Assembly (NCBI GenBank): GCA_023390555.1
Contig: JAEWCQ010000015.1
Coordinates: 248,001 to 312,000, forward strand
Reading direction: 5' to 3'
DNA from: Bacillota bacterium
GTDB lineage: Bacteria > Bacillota > Clostridia > Lachnospirales > Lachnospiraceae
DNA length: 64,000 bases
Part shown: positions 8,425 through 16,180 of the stretch, piece after piece
Position numbering within the stretch: position 1 is the stretch's first letter
Layout of the letters: each line of letters opens with the position of its first letter
The notes under the pieces: model-generated
What the model was told of the DNA's origin: nothing
Database searches by the model: none
Seen by the model: the letters and a program-made list of their open reading frames with translations, nothing else
Translations under genes and position numbers: made by a program

Positions 8425-9627
8425 TTACTTAATTATATTAGAATTACTAATATATTTATGCAACTCCGCCGCACGTTTTTCCCATGTGTGAAATTCTTTT
8501 GCAAACGCATAGGCTTCCTGCTGCATCTCCATTGCCTTCCCTGGATTCTCCAGAATCCCGTTGACACGATCCGGCAGTTCATCCAGCCGCTCGAGATCAT
8601 AGAACATGCAATTCCTGCCTTCCGTGAGAATCTCAGTCAGATAAATACTGTCATCCGTCAGGGATATCGCTCCGCTTAGCATGGCGGTAAAGATTCGGTC
8701 ATGCGCTCCATCCTTAAACCACGGCATGACATTTAAAGCAATTTTGCTATCCTGCAGGGCCTCCACACACGCTTTGGAGGTGATCATGGCTCCTCCTGCA
8801 ATCAGATTCTCAGGATGTTCGCAGTCCATTTTCTCCCATTGCTTTCCAAACGCATGCACCCGTATACCGTGATCTACCAGCTGCCTTATGACCCTCTGCC
8901 GGTAATACGTACGGATATACAACTCCAGAAACAGCATTCCATGCTGGGCAGATGCAAGTTCCGCATCGGTCACCTCCGGAATCTCACGACGGATAAAGCG
9001 TTCCATCGTCACATCGACCGGCAGTTTCGGATGATTTTTTAACTCTTCAAATATTTCATAATAAAAATCAATATATTCCTGTGTCTGGCTTTTGAGCTGC
9101 TCTTCCATTTTGGGAAGCAGGACACAATTGCCGATAAACGCAATCTCGTATTTCCGCTTTGAAAAATCCGGCCGGCTGCCACAGCCTTCCTCCTGCGGCA
9201 GCAAATTTCCTGCCAACGGCAGAAAATAGCATGGGATATTCGGATAAAAGCGGTGTACATATGCCACATGCTGTCTATCCACGCAAAAAGTTACAAGATT
9301 TGGCACTGGATGGTTCAGCTGCTTATAGTAATAAAGCGGATGATCGACCATGATGCAGTAGCAGGGAAGATTTCTCGTCTCCCACAGACTTCTCCCGTCA
9401 CTTTCCATACCGTAATCTTCTTTGCTCAATCCGATGAAATTAAAGGTCAAAAGGGCTGTATTTTCCGGCTTCATAAATTTTTTGACATGCCGGATGCTCA
9501 CATCCAGCTGATGATAGTCCACAAAAAAGGTCCGATAGCCCATCTTTTCAAAGGCAGCCGACAGCTCCCTTGAAAAATAGCCAAGCGTCTCCACCGCATT
9601 TTCAAATAAGATCAGTTTTTCTATCAT
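8425..9627 (-). CDS. CgeB/DUF3880-like glycosyltransferase
   Basis: About 400 residues. The C-terminal half has the GT-B type block with FTAMLSGAISLTDDS, followed by a helical segment, as in glycosyltransferase family 1 proteins of the Glyco_trans_1_2 type; the N-terminal half resembles DUF3880. The acceptor and sugar are unknown. There is no signal peptide, so it acts in the cytoplasm. The ATG at 9627 overlaps the MATE stop codon by four bases (ATGA), so the two are translationally coupled. Confidence 0.8.
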   Translation of the reverse strand: MIEKLILFENAVETLGYFSRELSAAFEKMGYRTFFVDYHQLDVSIRHVKKFMKPENTALLTFNFIGLSKEDYGMESDGRSLWETRNLPCYCIMVDHPLYYYKQLNHPVPNLVTFCVDRQHVAYVHRFYPNIPCYFLPLAGNLLPQEEGCGSRPDFSKRKYEIAFIGNCVLLPKMEEQLKSQTQEYIDFYYEIFEELKNHPKLPVDVTMERFIRREIPEVTDAELASAQHGMLFLELYIRTYYRQRVIRQLVDHGIRVHAFGKQWEKMDCEHPENLIAGGAMITSKACVEALQDSKIALNVMPWFKDGAHDRIFTAMLSGAISLTDDSIYLTEILTEGRNCMFYDLERLDELPDRVNGILENPGKAMEMQQEAYAFAKEFHTWEKRAAELHKYISNSNIIK

Positions 9628-10955
9628 ATCAGCTTCACCCTCTGCCATTTGTCACCGCGATAACGCATCGCAAACATGATCGTTCGAAACATCCAGTCAA
9701 TGACCATCGCAATCCACACACCAATCGCTCCCATGCCAAAATGAATTGCAAGTACCAAACTTAACAGGATACGGAACGTGAACATGGAAAAAATGGATAC
9801 CGTCATCGTAAACCGCACATCATTTGATGCACGCAATGCATTCGGAAGGACAAAGGAGATCGGCCACAGAATCATTGCCGAACCTGCATGAATGGTAATC
9901 AGTGTTTTTGCAAGCTGCAGCGTATCATCCGAAAGTGCATAGATTGGAAGCGTCTGATCCAGCGTCAGGATCATCAGGCCATTCAGGAAAAAGAAGATTA
10001 CATATGTAATTTTCAGCAGCTTTTTGCTATAAAATCTTGCCTGTTTATAATCTCCGGCACCGACACATTGTCCGATTACCGTAATCATGGCAAGTGATAT
10101 TGCATTTCCCGGTATGATTCCGATTCCATCAAGGACGTTGGCAACTGCATTGGCCGCAATCTGCGTCGTTCCAAAACCGGCGATAATCGCAACTACAACA
10201 ATACGGCCCAACTGAAAGATTCCATTTTCGATGCCGTTTGGTATCCCGATGTATAAAATTTTGCGTATGGTCGCAAAATCAGCAATCGGCTTTCTCCATG
10301 GTATGAAATGAACTTCCCGGGTCTGATTCCGCAGCAGACTGCAGATCACGACTGCTGAAAACGCTCTGGCAATCAAAGAACCTAGCGCAGAGCCCGCAAC
10401 TCCCATATGGAGTCCGAAGATAAAAAATGCATTGAGGATTGCATTGATCACATTCATAATTGCAGAAATGGTCAGTGTGATTTTTGAATTTCCCATGGAA
10501 CGGAACAAAGCCGCTCCGGCGTTATAGGATGCCAGAAACGGATAAGACAATGCAGATATCCAGAAAAAGGTCAGTGCACTGCTCATGACATCATCGTCTA
10601 TTTCACCGAAGAACAGACGCAGCAGCGGTTTTTTTGCAAACAGGCAGATCACCATAACAACCAGAGAGATGGCGACCACAACAAGGAGCAGCTGGTTGGC
10701 CGCTTCACATGCCTTTTTTTGATTCTTGTGTCCGAGGTACTGGGATGCAATAACGGCACCGCCTGTAGCAAGTGCCGCAAATACAGTGATTGCCAGCTGA
10801 TTCAGCATGTCTACGAGTGACACCCCGGATACTGCTGCCTCCCCGACATTCGATACCATAACCGTATCGCATACACCAAGCAGCATAACCAGAAGCTGTT
10901 CTAAAATCAACGGCCATAGTAATTTTTTTAATTCTTCTTTCGAAAATAGTTCCAT
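9624..10955 (-). CDS. MATE family efflux transporter
   Basis: A 443-residue protein with about twelve hydrophobic segments in two similar halves, and the family block near the N-terminus (PLILEQLLVMLLGVCDTVMVS). MATE proteins export organic cations or drugs using Na+ or H+ gradients; the substrate here cannot be read from the sequence. AGAGG precedes the ATG. It starts just downstream of the terminator of the PFL gene and is coupled to a glycosyltransferase. Confidence 0.93.
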   Translation of the reverse strand: MELFSKEELKKLLWPLILEQLLVMLLGVCDTVMVSNVGEAAVSGVSLVDMLNQLAITVFAALATGGAVIASQYLGHKNQKKACEAANQLLLVVVAISLVVMVICLFAKKPLLRLFFGEIDDDVMSSALTFFWISALSYPFLASYNAGAALFRSMGNSKITLTISAIMNVINAILNAFFIFGLHMGVAGSALGSLIARAFSAVVICSLLRNQTREVHFIPWRKPIADFATIRKILYIGIPNGIENGIFQLGRIVVVAIIAGFGTTQIAANAVANVLDGIGIIPGNAISLAMITVIGQCVGAGDYKQARFYSKKLLKITYVIFFFLNGLMILTLDQTLPIYALSDDTLQLAKTLITIHAGSAMILWPISFVLPNALRASNDVRFTMTVSIFSMFTFRILLSLVLAIHFGMGAIGVWIAMVIDWMFRTIMFAMRYRGDKWQRVKLI

Positions 10956-10970
10956 TTTTTAAACCTCTGA

Positions 10971-11007
10971 ATAAAAACACACTTTCTGCCAGAGGCAAAA
11001 AGTGTGT
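10971..11007 (-). terminator. Terminator after the PFL family gene
   Basis: On the minus strand ACACACTTT and AAAGTGTGT pair, with TGCC/GGCA continuing the stem inside, and the stem is followed by TTTTTATT. It closes the polA to PFL gene run. Confidence 0.85.
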
Positions 11008-11027
11008 CTCCTATATTTCCTTATTTC

Positions 11028-12392
11028 TTAATTCTTAAAGCTGTGAATCGGAGCCGGAATCCTTCCCCGTCTGTTAATAAATGCATCACAGGAGAATGAA
11101 TTCACCGGCATGATCGGTGCATAACCAAACAGCCCTCCGAATTCCACGGTGTCTCCGACACCCTTTCCGATGACCGGAATCAGACGTGCTGCCGTCGTTT
11201 TCTGGTTGACCATGCCAAGCGCCATCTCATCTGCAATAATTCCGGAGATTGTCGTTGCCTTGGTATCTCCCGGAATTGCAATCATGTCCAGTCCCACGGA
11301 GCATACACAGGTCATTGCCTCCAGCTTTTCAAGCGTGATTGCTCCCACCTGCACGGCATCAATCATACCCTGGTCTTCGCTGACCGGGATAAAAGCGCCG
11401 CTTAAGCCTCCGACGTAGGAGGACGCCATAACACCGCCCTTTTTCACCTGGTCATTGAGCATGGCCAGCGCAGCGGTCGTACCCGGTGCACCTGCGTACT
11501 CCAGACCGATCTCACAGAGAATATCAGCTACGCTGTCGCCGATTGCCGGCGTAGGAGCAAGTGAAAGATCGATGATACCAAACGGAATATCAAGCTGTCT
11601 GGATGCTTCCTGGGCGACCAGCTGTCCAACTCTTGTTACCTTAAATGCCGTCTTTTTGATTGTCTCACACAGTACTTCAAAACTTTCTCCGCGCACTTTT
11701 TCCAATGCTGTTTTCACGACGCCCGGACCGCTGACACCGACATTGATGACTGCATCTGCTTCTGTCACTCCATGGAAAGCTCCCGCCATGAACGGATTGT
11801 CATCCGGTGCATTACAGAAGACAACAAGCTTCATACAATCCACGGAATCTCTGTCTTTGGATAATTCCGCCACTTCCAGCAGGATCTCACCCATCAATCT
11901 GACCGCGTCCATGTTGATACCTGTTTTGGTCGATGCAAGATTGACCGAACTGCACACACGCTCTGTTCTGCAAAGTGCCGTCGGAATGGAACGAATCAGC
12001 ATTTCATCCGCTCTTGTCATTCCCTTGGAAACCAGTGCGGAATATCCGCCGATCAGATTGACACCCACTGCCTTGGCAGCGGCATCCATCGTATCTGCGA
12101 TGGTTGCAAAATCCTCCGGTGTCTTACATGCCGCACCGCCGATCAATGCAATCGGTGTCACAGAGATTCTCTTATTCACAATTGGAATACCGAATTCTGC
12201 CTCTATCTGATTGCCGACAGATGCCAGATTTTTTGCGACTGTAGTAATTTTACGATAAATATTTTCATTCAGTTTCTTCAAATCAGAATCGATACAGTCC
12301 AGCAGACTGATACCGATCGTAATGGTACGAACATCCAGGTTCTCCTGTTCCACCATTTTATTTGTTTCATTTACCTCAAATATGTTAATCAT
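11028..12392 (-). CDS. PFL family protein (DUF711)
   Basis: A 454-residue soluble protein of the DUF711 family. The name reflects a distant structural likeness to pyruvate formate-lyase. I see no glycyl-radical motif of a true PFL, and the catalytic role is unknown. It starts 12 bp after the ACT-domain gene, with AGGAG before the ATG; this two-gene arrangement is a known conserved pair, so the ACT protein may be its regulator. A terminator follows directly. Confidence 0.9.
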   Translation of the reverse strand: MINIFEVNETNKMVEQENLDVRTITIGISLLDCIDSDLKKLNENIYRKITTVAKNLASVGNQIEAEFGIPIVNKRISVTPIALIGGAACKTPEDFATIADTMDAAAKAVGVNLIGGYSALVSKGMTRADEMLIRSIPTALCRTERVCSSVNLASTKTGINMDAVRLMGEILLEVAELSKDRDSVDCMKLVVFCNAPDDNPFMAGAFHGVTEADAVINVGVSGPGVVKTALEKVRGESFEVLCETIKKTAFKVTRVGQLVAQEASRQLDIPFGIIDLSLAPTPAIGDSVADILCEIGLEYAGAPGTTAALAMLNDQVKKGGVMASSYVGGLSGAFIPVSEDQGMIDAVQVGAITLEKLEAMTCVCSVGLDMIAIPGDTKATTISGIIADEMALGMVNQKTTAARLIPVIGKGVGDTVEFGGLFGYAPIMPVNSFSCDAFINRRGRIPAPIHSFKN

Positions 12393-12404
12393 CTCTAACG
12401 TCTC

Positions 12405-12689
12405 CTAGATTCTGTGCATCATATCAAAAATTTCTTCCCGCTGGCACTTGATCGTAACTCCAATCTCTGCACCAATCTTTTCCAGTTCTTTTGCACAATC
12501 TGAAAAAGGCGTCTCTGATGTACTAAGATCCACAATCATCATCATATTGAAAAATCCCTGAATGATCGTCTGTGAAATATCAAGCACATTGATATGCTGG
12601 TCTGCAAGGTAAGTACACACCTTTGCAATGATTCCAACCGTATCTTTTCCGACAACCGTAATAATCGTCTTGCCAACTGCTTTTTCCAT
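12405..12689 (-). CDS. ACT domain protein (UPF0237)
   Basis: A 94-residue single ACT domain (IITVVGKDTVGIIAKVCTYLADQHINV), a fold that binds amino acids or other small ligands. The start at 12689 is chosen for GAGGAG six bases upstream; an in-frame extension of eight residues is less likely. It sits directly before the PFL/DUF711 gene, its usual partner. The ligand is unknown. Confidence 0.9.
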   Translation of the reverse strand: MEKAVGKTIITVVGKDTVGIIAKVCTYLADQHINVLDISQTIIQGFFNMMMIVDLSTSETPFSDCAKELEKIGAEIGVTIKCQREEIFDMMHRI

Positions 12690-12715
12690 GTCTTTCTCCT
12701 CATTTCGTTCCATTC

Positions 12716-13516
12716 TTATATTTGTATGACCTTGGATACCTCATTTCGGTCTGCCACATACATCGGAAAATCATCTCCCCGATACGGATTGTCTCCAAGG
12801 GTGACTTCCAGGCGGACAGTCTCATAGGCAAGTGATGCATAGTTATTTTCCTTACTCAGATGTCCCAGAATCACCGTCTTGAAATTATCATGCAGCACTC
12901 TTCCGAGAAGTTGCCCGGAAAGCTCATTTGACAAGTGTCCCCGGTCGGAAAGAATCCTCTGCTTCAGCGGATACGGATAACTCCCGACCTGAAGCATATG
13001 TACGTCGTGGTTCGCTTCTAACAATAATACATCCAAACCCTGTAATTTGTCTACAATATAATCATCATATTTCCCAAGGTCGGTAATGACCCCTATGGAT
13101 TTTTCGCCCTGATGCATGATATATGCAACCGGCTGTGCTGCATCATGAGAAATGGCAACGGGTTCAATCTGTATGTCTCCAATGCAAAAGTCCGCGCCCG
13201 GTTCAATCGGACAAAACAGAGAATCATCGATTTTGCCGACAGAAGAGGATTTCTGAATCGCCGCAATGGTTCCCTGGGTGGCATACATCGGGATGCCATA
13301 TCGCCTCGCCACCACACCAAGTCCTGCGATATGGTCCGAATGCTCATGGGTAATTAAAATCCCCTGCATTTCCGATGTTTTAAGACCTATGGAGTTCAGG
13401 CCGTTTTCAATCCTTTTTCCGCTGATTCCCGCATCAATCATGATATGCGCGTCTTCCGTCCCCGCATAAATACAATTTCCGCTGCTCCCGCTGGCTATAC
13501 TGCATAATTCCATCAT
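12716..13516 (-). CDS. walJ: Metallo-beta-lactamase fold hydrolase, YycJ/WalJ type
   Basis: A 266-residue MBL-fold protein with the zinc motif HEHSDH at residues 57-62 and the family N-terminus SIASGSSGNC. YycJ/WalJ proteins are thought to act on DNA or RNA phosphodiesters and have been linked to coordination of cell wall and chromosome functions in Gram-positives. It overlaps the end of the FtsA-like gene by four bases. It is not next to a walRK two-component system here, so the symbol rests on sequence only. Confidence 0.82.
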   Translation of the reverse strand: MMELCSIASGSSGNCIYAGTEDAHIMIDAGISGKRIENGLNSIGLKTSEMQGILITHEHSDHIAGLGVVARRYGIPMYATQGTIAAIQKSSSVGKIDDSLFCPIEPGADFCIGDIQIEPVAISHDAAQPVAYIMHQGEKSIGVITDLGKYDDYIVDKLQGLDVLLLEANHDVHMLQVGSYPYPLKQRILSDRGHLSNELSGQLLGRVLHDNFKTVILGHLSKENNYASLAYETVRLEVTLGDNPYRGDDFPMYVADRNEVSKVIQI

Positions 13517-15549
13517 ATTTCTATCTCTTTCCAGTAAATTTCAATTTTATCGCCGTCACGAAGTACCTGTGTATACTGCGCATCTCTGCCGTTTACGCGG
13601 GTAACGATCGCTCTGCCGTTCGACTGTGACAGGTCGAAATCTATGTGTTCAAAAATATCTACAAATACAAACTGATCTTTTCCCTCCAGGGAAAGGGTTC
13701 TGCCGTTTACACTCACCAGAATTCCCTTTCGTTCCGGTACTGCTGCAGCTTCCGCTGGCTGCGGCACTGCCCGGACTGTCTGATCTGCTCCGCGTACCGT
13801 CCATTCCACTTCAAAATTCTCATATACAAGCGTCTGCAGGTCTGCCGGCCTGTTATTTACAAAAATTTCATGCTCGTTATCAATCTCCACATCCATGAAT
13901 TCCGCAAGCTGTCCGACGGTATAGAAATTTCTGGTCTCTATGCTGTCATTGTCCTGAATGCGGTAAGTCGGCGGTTCCAGACTGCCGTTTACCTCAACGA
14001 ATTTCGTGCAGACGACCGTTCGTCCGTTGACCGCAAAATAGATTGTGGCCGACGTATACTCTTCCAGCTGTTCAATCGAATAGACCGCTTCCGCACCCTC
14101 GGTAGAAGGCTCAATCGTGATATAACTGTTCGGTTCCAGCGGGGTGTTGATACTGACTACCACATCATTCACGCGTACCACTGCCGATTCACCGGCTTCT
14201 CCGCGCACGATTCTCTGCTTCCCGTTCACCGTAAAATGTATCGCTCTGCCACGTTTTGGAAACAGCTGTTCATTTGGAAAACCCGCCTGCAGTGCCGCGT
14301 CCACAACCGTCAGATGATTGTTGTCGTAGAGCTTGATCCGCTCTCCGTTAAAATGTACCATAATGAAATTGTTCTTCTGGTCATAGTAATTCAGACAGAT
14401 TCCGATCGGCGTTACAAGCAGCGGATCTTTTTTGATTTCTTCCTGTGCAAAATGAACGGCCTGCAAAACCTCTTCCCCACGAAGTGCCACACGCTCACGC
14501 GGAAGTCCAAGCTTATCTGCCAGTGCCTCCGTAAATCCGTGAATCTTACCGCCACCGCCTACAACAAACGTCGCACTGACGGATTTATTCCCGTTTAATT
14601 CTTTAATCTTGTCGGCCACCTCTGCCGTAATCTTATCCACGACCGGTGCTGTCAGTTCCCAGATCTCGGAAGACGGAATCGTGTGGACAATACTCATGAT
14701 ATCTTTAAATTCCACCTCATCCGCCATGCTCGAAGCAAGTTTGATATGTTCTGCCGTATTAAAATCAACGAGATAGTGCTGTACGATCAGCTCGGTCAGT
14801 TCATCGCCCGCAAATGGGATCATGCCATAGGCAATGATGCTTCCGTCCCTCGTAATACAGATATCGCTCGTTCCCGCTCCTACGTCCACAAGGGCAATAT
14901 TGAGCATGCGGAAAGCCTCTGGAATTGCAACATTGATCGCGGCAATCGGCTCCAATGTCATATTCACGACTTCGAGATCTGCCATATTCACTGCAGAATA
15001 CAGACCGTCCACCACATCCTCCGGAAGGAACGTCACAATGATATCCTCACTGATTTTCTCCCCCTTATGACCTTCCAGATTGGTAAACATTTCATCGTTC
15101 AGATAATATTTTACAACCGAATAGCCCACACAGTAGAACTTGTATTTTGTATCGTTTTTCTCTTTTAATATCTCCTGTGCCTTTTCGATGCCGATCAGAT
15201 CCAGTGTATGGATATGTTCCTTATCCACAACCGTCTCTTCTGCGAATTCATATTCCACATTTGTGGTGACGGTTTTTAATACACGGCCGGCTGCCGCAAT
15301 GCAGACGCCGGCCAGCGGCTGTTCGACCTGTCTTTCCAATTCCGCCTTTACTTCCTGAATCACCTTTCCGACTCTGCCGATATCGTGTATCTGTCCATCC
15401 AGCATGGCTCTTGTCTCATGTTCTTTCACACACTGCGCCGCCACATAAAACGCTTTGTTCTCTTTATACCCTACGGTCCCAACTACATTGCGGGTACCAA
15501 TATCCAGACCAAATACAAGCTGCTGTTTCACATCATTCATGTTTTCCAT
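13513..15549 (-). CDS. FtsA/PilM-like actin-fold protein with C-terminal repeats
   Basis: About 678 residues. The first 400 form an actin/HSP70-type ATPase: FGLDIGTRNVVGTVGY (phosphate 1), LVDVGAGTSDICI (phosphate 2) and FVVGGGGKIHGF (adenosine). It resembles FtsA and PilM but is about 250 residues longer. The extra C-terminal part has several beta-grasp-like modules marked by V-N-G or V-N-N turns. The start at 15549 has GGGAG nine bases upstream and overlaps coaE; an ATG at 15540 is an alternative. Whether it is the true division FtsA or a paralogue cannot be told: no ftsZ is nearby. Confidence 0.8.
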   Translation of the reverse strand: MENMNDVKQQLVFGLDIGTRNVVGTVGYKENKAFYVAAQCVKEHETRAMLDGQIHDIGRVGKVIQEVKAELERQVEQPLAGVCIAAAGRVLKTVTTNVEYEFAEETVVDKEHIHTLDLIGIEKAQEILKEKNDTKYKFYCVGYSVVKYYLNDEMFTNLEGHKGEKISEDIIVTFLPEDVVDGLYSAVNMADLEVVNMTLEPIAAINVAIPEAFRMLNIALVDVGAGTSDICITRDGSIIAYGMIPFAGDELTELIVQHYLVDFNTAEHIKLASSMADEVEFKDIMSIVHTIPSSEIWELTAPVVDKITAEVADKIKELNGNKSVSATFVVGGGGKIHGFTEALADKLGLPRERVALRGEEVLQAVHFAQEEIKKDPLLVTPIGICLNYYDQKNNFIMVHFNGERIKLYDNNHLTVVDAALQAGFPNEQLFPKRGRAIHFTVNGKQRIVRGEAGESAVVRVNDVVVSINTPLEPNSYITIEPSTEGAEAVYSIEQLEEYTSATIYFAVNGRTVVCTKFVEVNGSLEPPTYRIQDNDSIETRNFYTVGQLAEFMDVEIDNEHEIFVNNRPADLQTLVYENFEVEWTVRGADQTVRAVPQPAEAAAVPERKGILVSVNGRTLSLEGKDQFVFVDIFEHIDFDLSQSNGRAIVTRVNGRDAQYTQVLRDGDKIEIYWKEIEI

Positions 15550-16156
15550 CTGTGTATTCTCCCTTACGCTCCAAAACTTTCCGTACCTGAGCAATTGTCT
15601 CTTCCTGTGTTCCATTATTATCAATTACGACTGCACAGTGTCTGCGGTATTCTGCTTCTTCCAACTGACTGTCGAACATGCGGTCCACTTTCTCTCTGCT
15701 GTATCCGCGGCTTTCCATCAGACGCTCTCTGCGCTTTTCTTCCGAAGTATAAATATACCATAATTCGTCGCAGATTTCATCATAATGTTCTTCAATCAGA
15801 AGTGCGGCCTCCAAAATCATGAAATCCAGTTCGCCTTTCTGTTTCTCCAGATTCCACTGCTCCACCACATACTGTTTGACCGCAGGATGCACCAGCTGAT
15901 TTACTTCCATCCGCTTCCTGTCGTCTGAAAACAGAATTGCCGCCATTGCCGGCCGGTCAATCCAGCCGTCTTCCCGAAACACCCTGTCATTTTGAAAAAG
16001 CTTCTTTAGAGGCTCATAACAGATACCGCCCGGCTCCATGATTTCTGCCGCGATCAGATCCGCAAGCATCGTCCTGACCTGATAATGCTCTGCCAGATAA
16101 GCAATGATTGCAGACTTCCCGGCACCCACTCCCCCGGTAATTCCAATAAATTTCAT
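15533..16156 (-). CDS. coaE: Dephospho-CoA kinase
   Basis: Phosphorylates the 3'-hydroxyl of dephospho-CoA, the last step of coenzyme A synthesis. The P-loop GGVGAGKS is at residues 7-14, and the length of 207 residues is normal. It lies 24 bp after polA, a widespread Firmicute arrangement, and its 3' end overlaps the FtsA-like gene, so all three are in one transcript. GAGGG precedes the ATG. Confidence 0.96.
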   Translation of the reverse strand: MKFIGITGGVGAGKSAIIAYLAEHYQVRTMLADLIAAEIMEPGGICYEPLKKLFQNDRVFREDGWIDRPAMAAILFSDDRKRMEVNQLVHPAVKQYVVEQWNLEKQKGELDFMILEAALLIEEHYDEICDELWYIYTSEEKRRERLMESRGYSREKVDRMFDSQLEEAEYRRHCAVVIDNNGTQEETIAQVRKVLERKGEYTDGKHE

Positions 16157-16180
16157 CTGATTCCCTCACTATCTGTCATC

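Noticed and set aside
13645..14598. A 317-codon plus-strand open frame
   Set aside because: It lies wholly antisense to the FtsA-like gene, has no ribosome binding site and shows no family motif; it arises from codon bias of the real gene.
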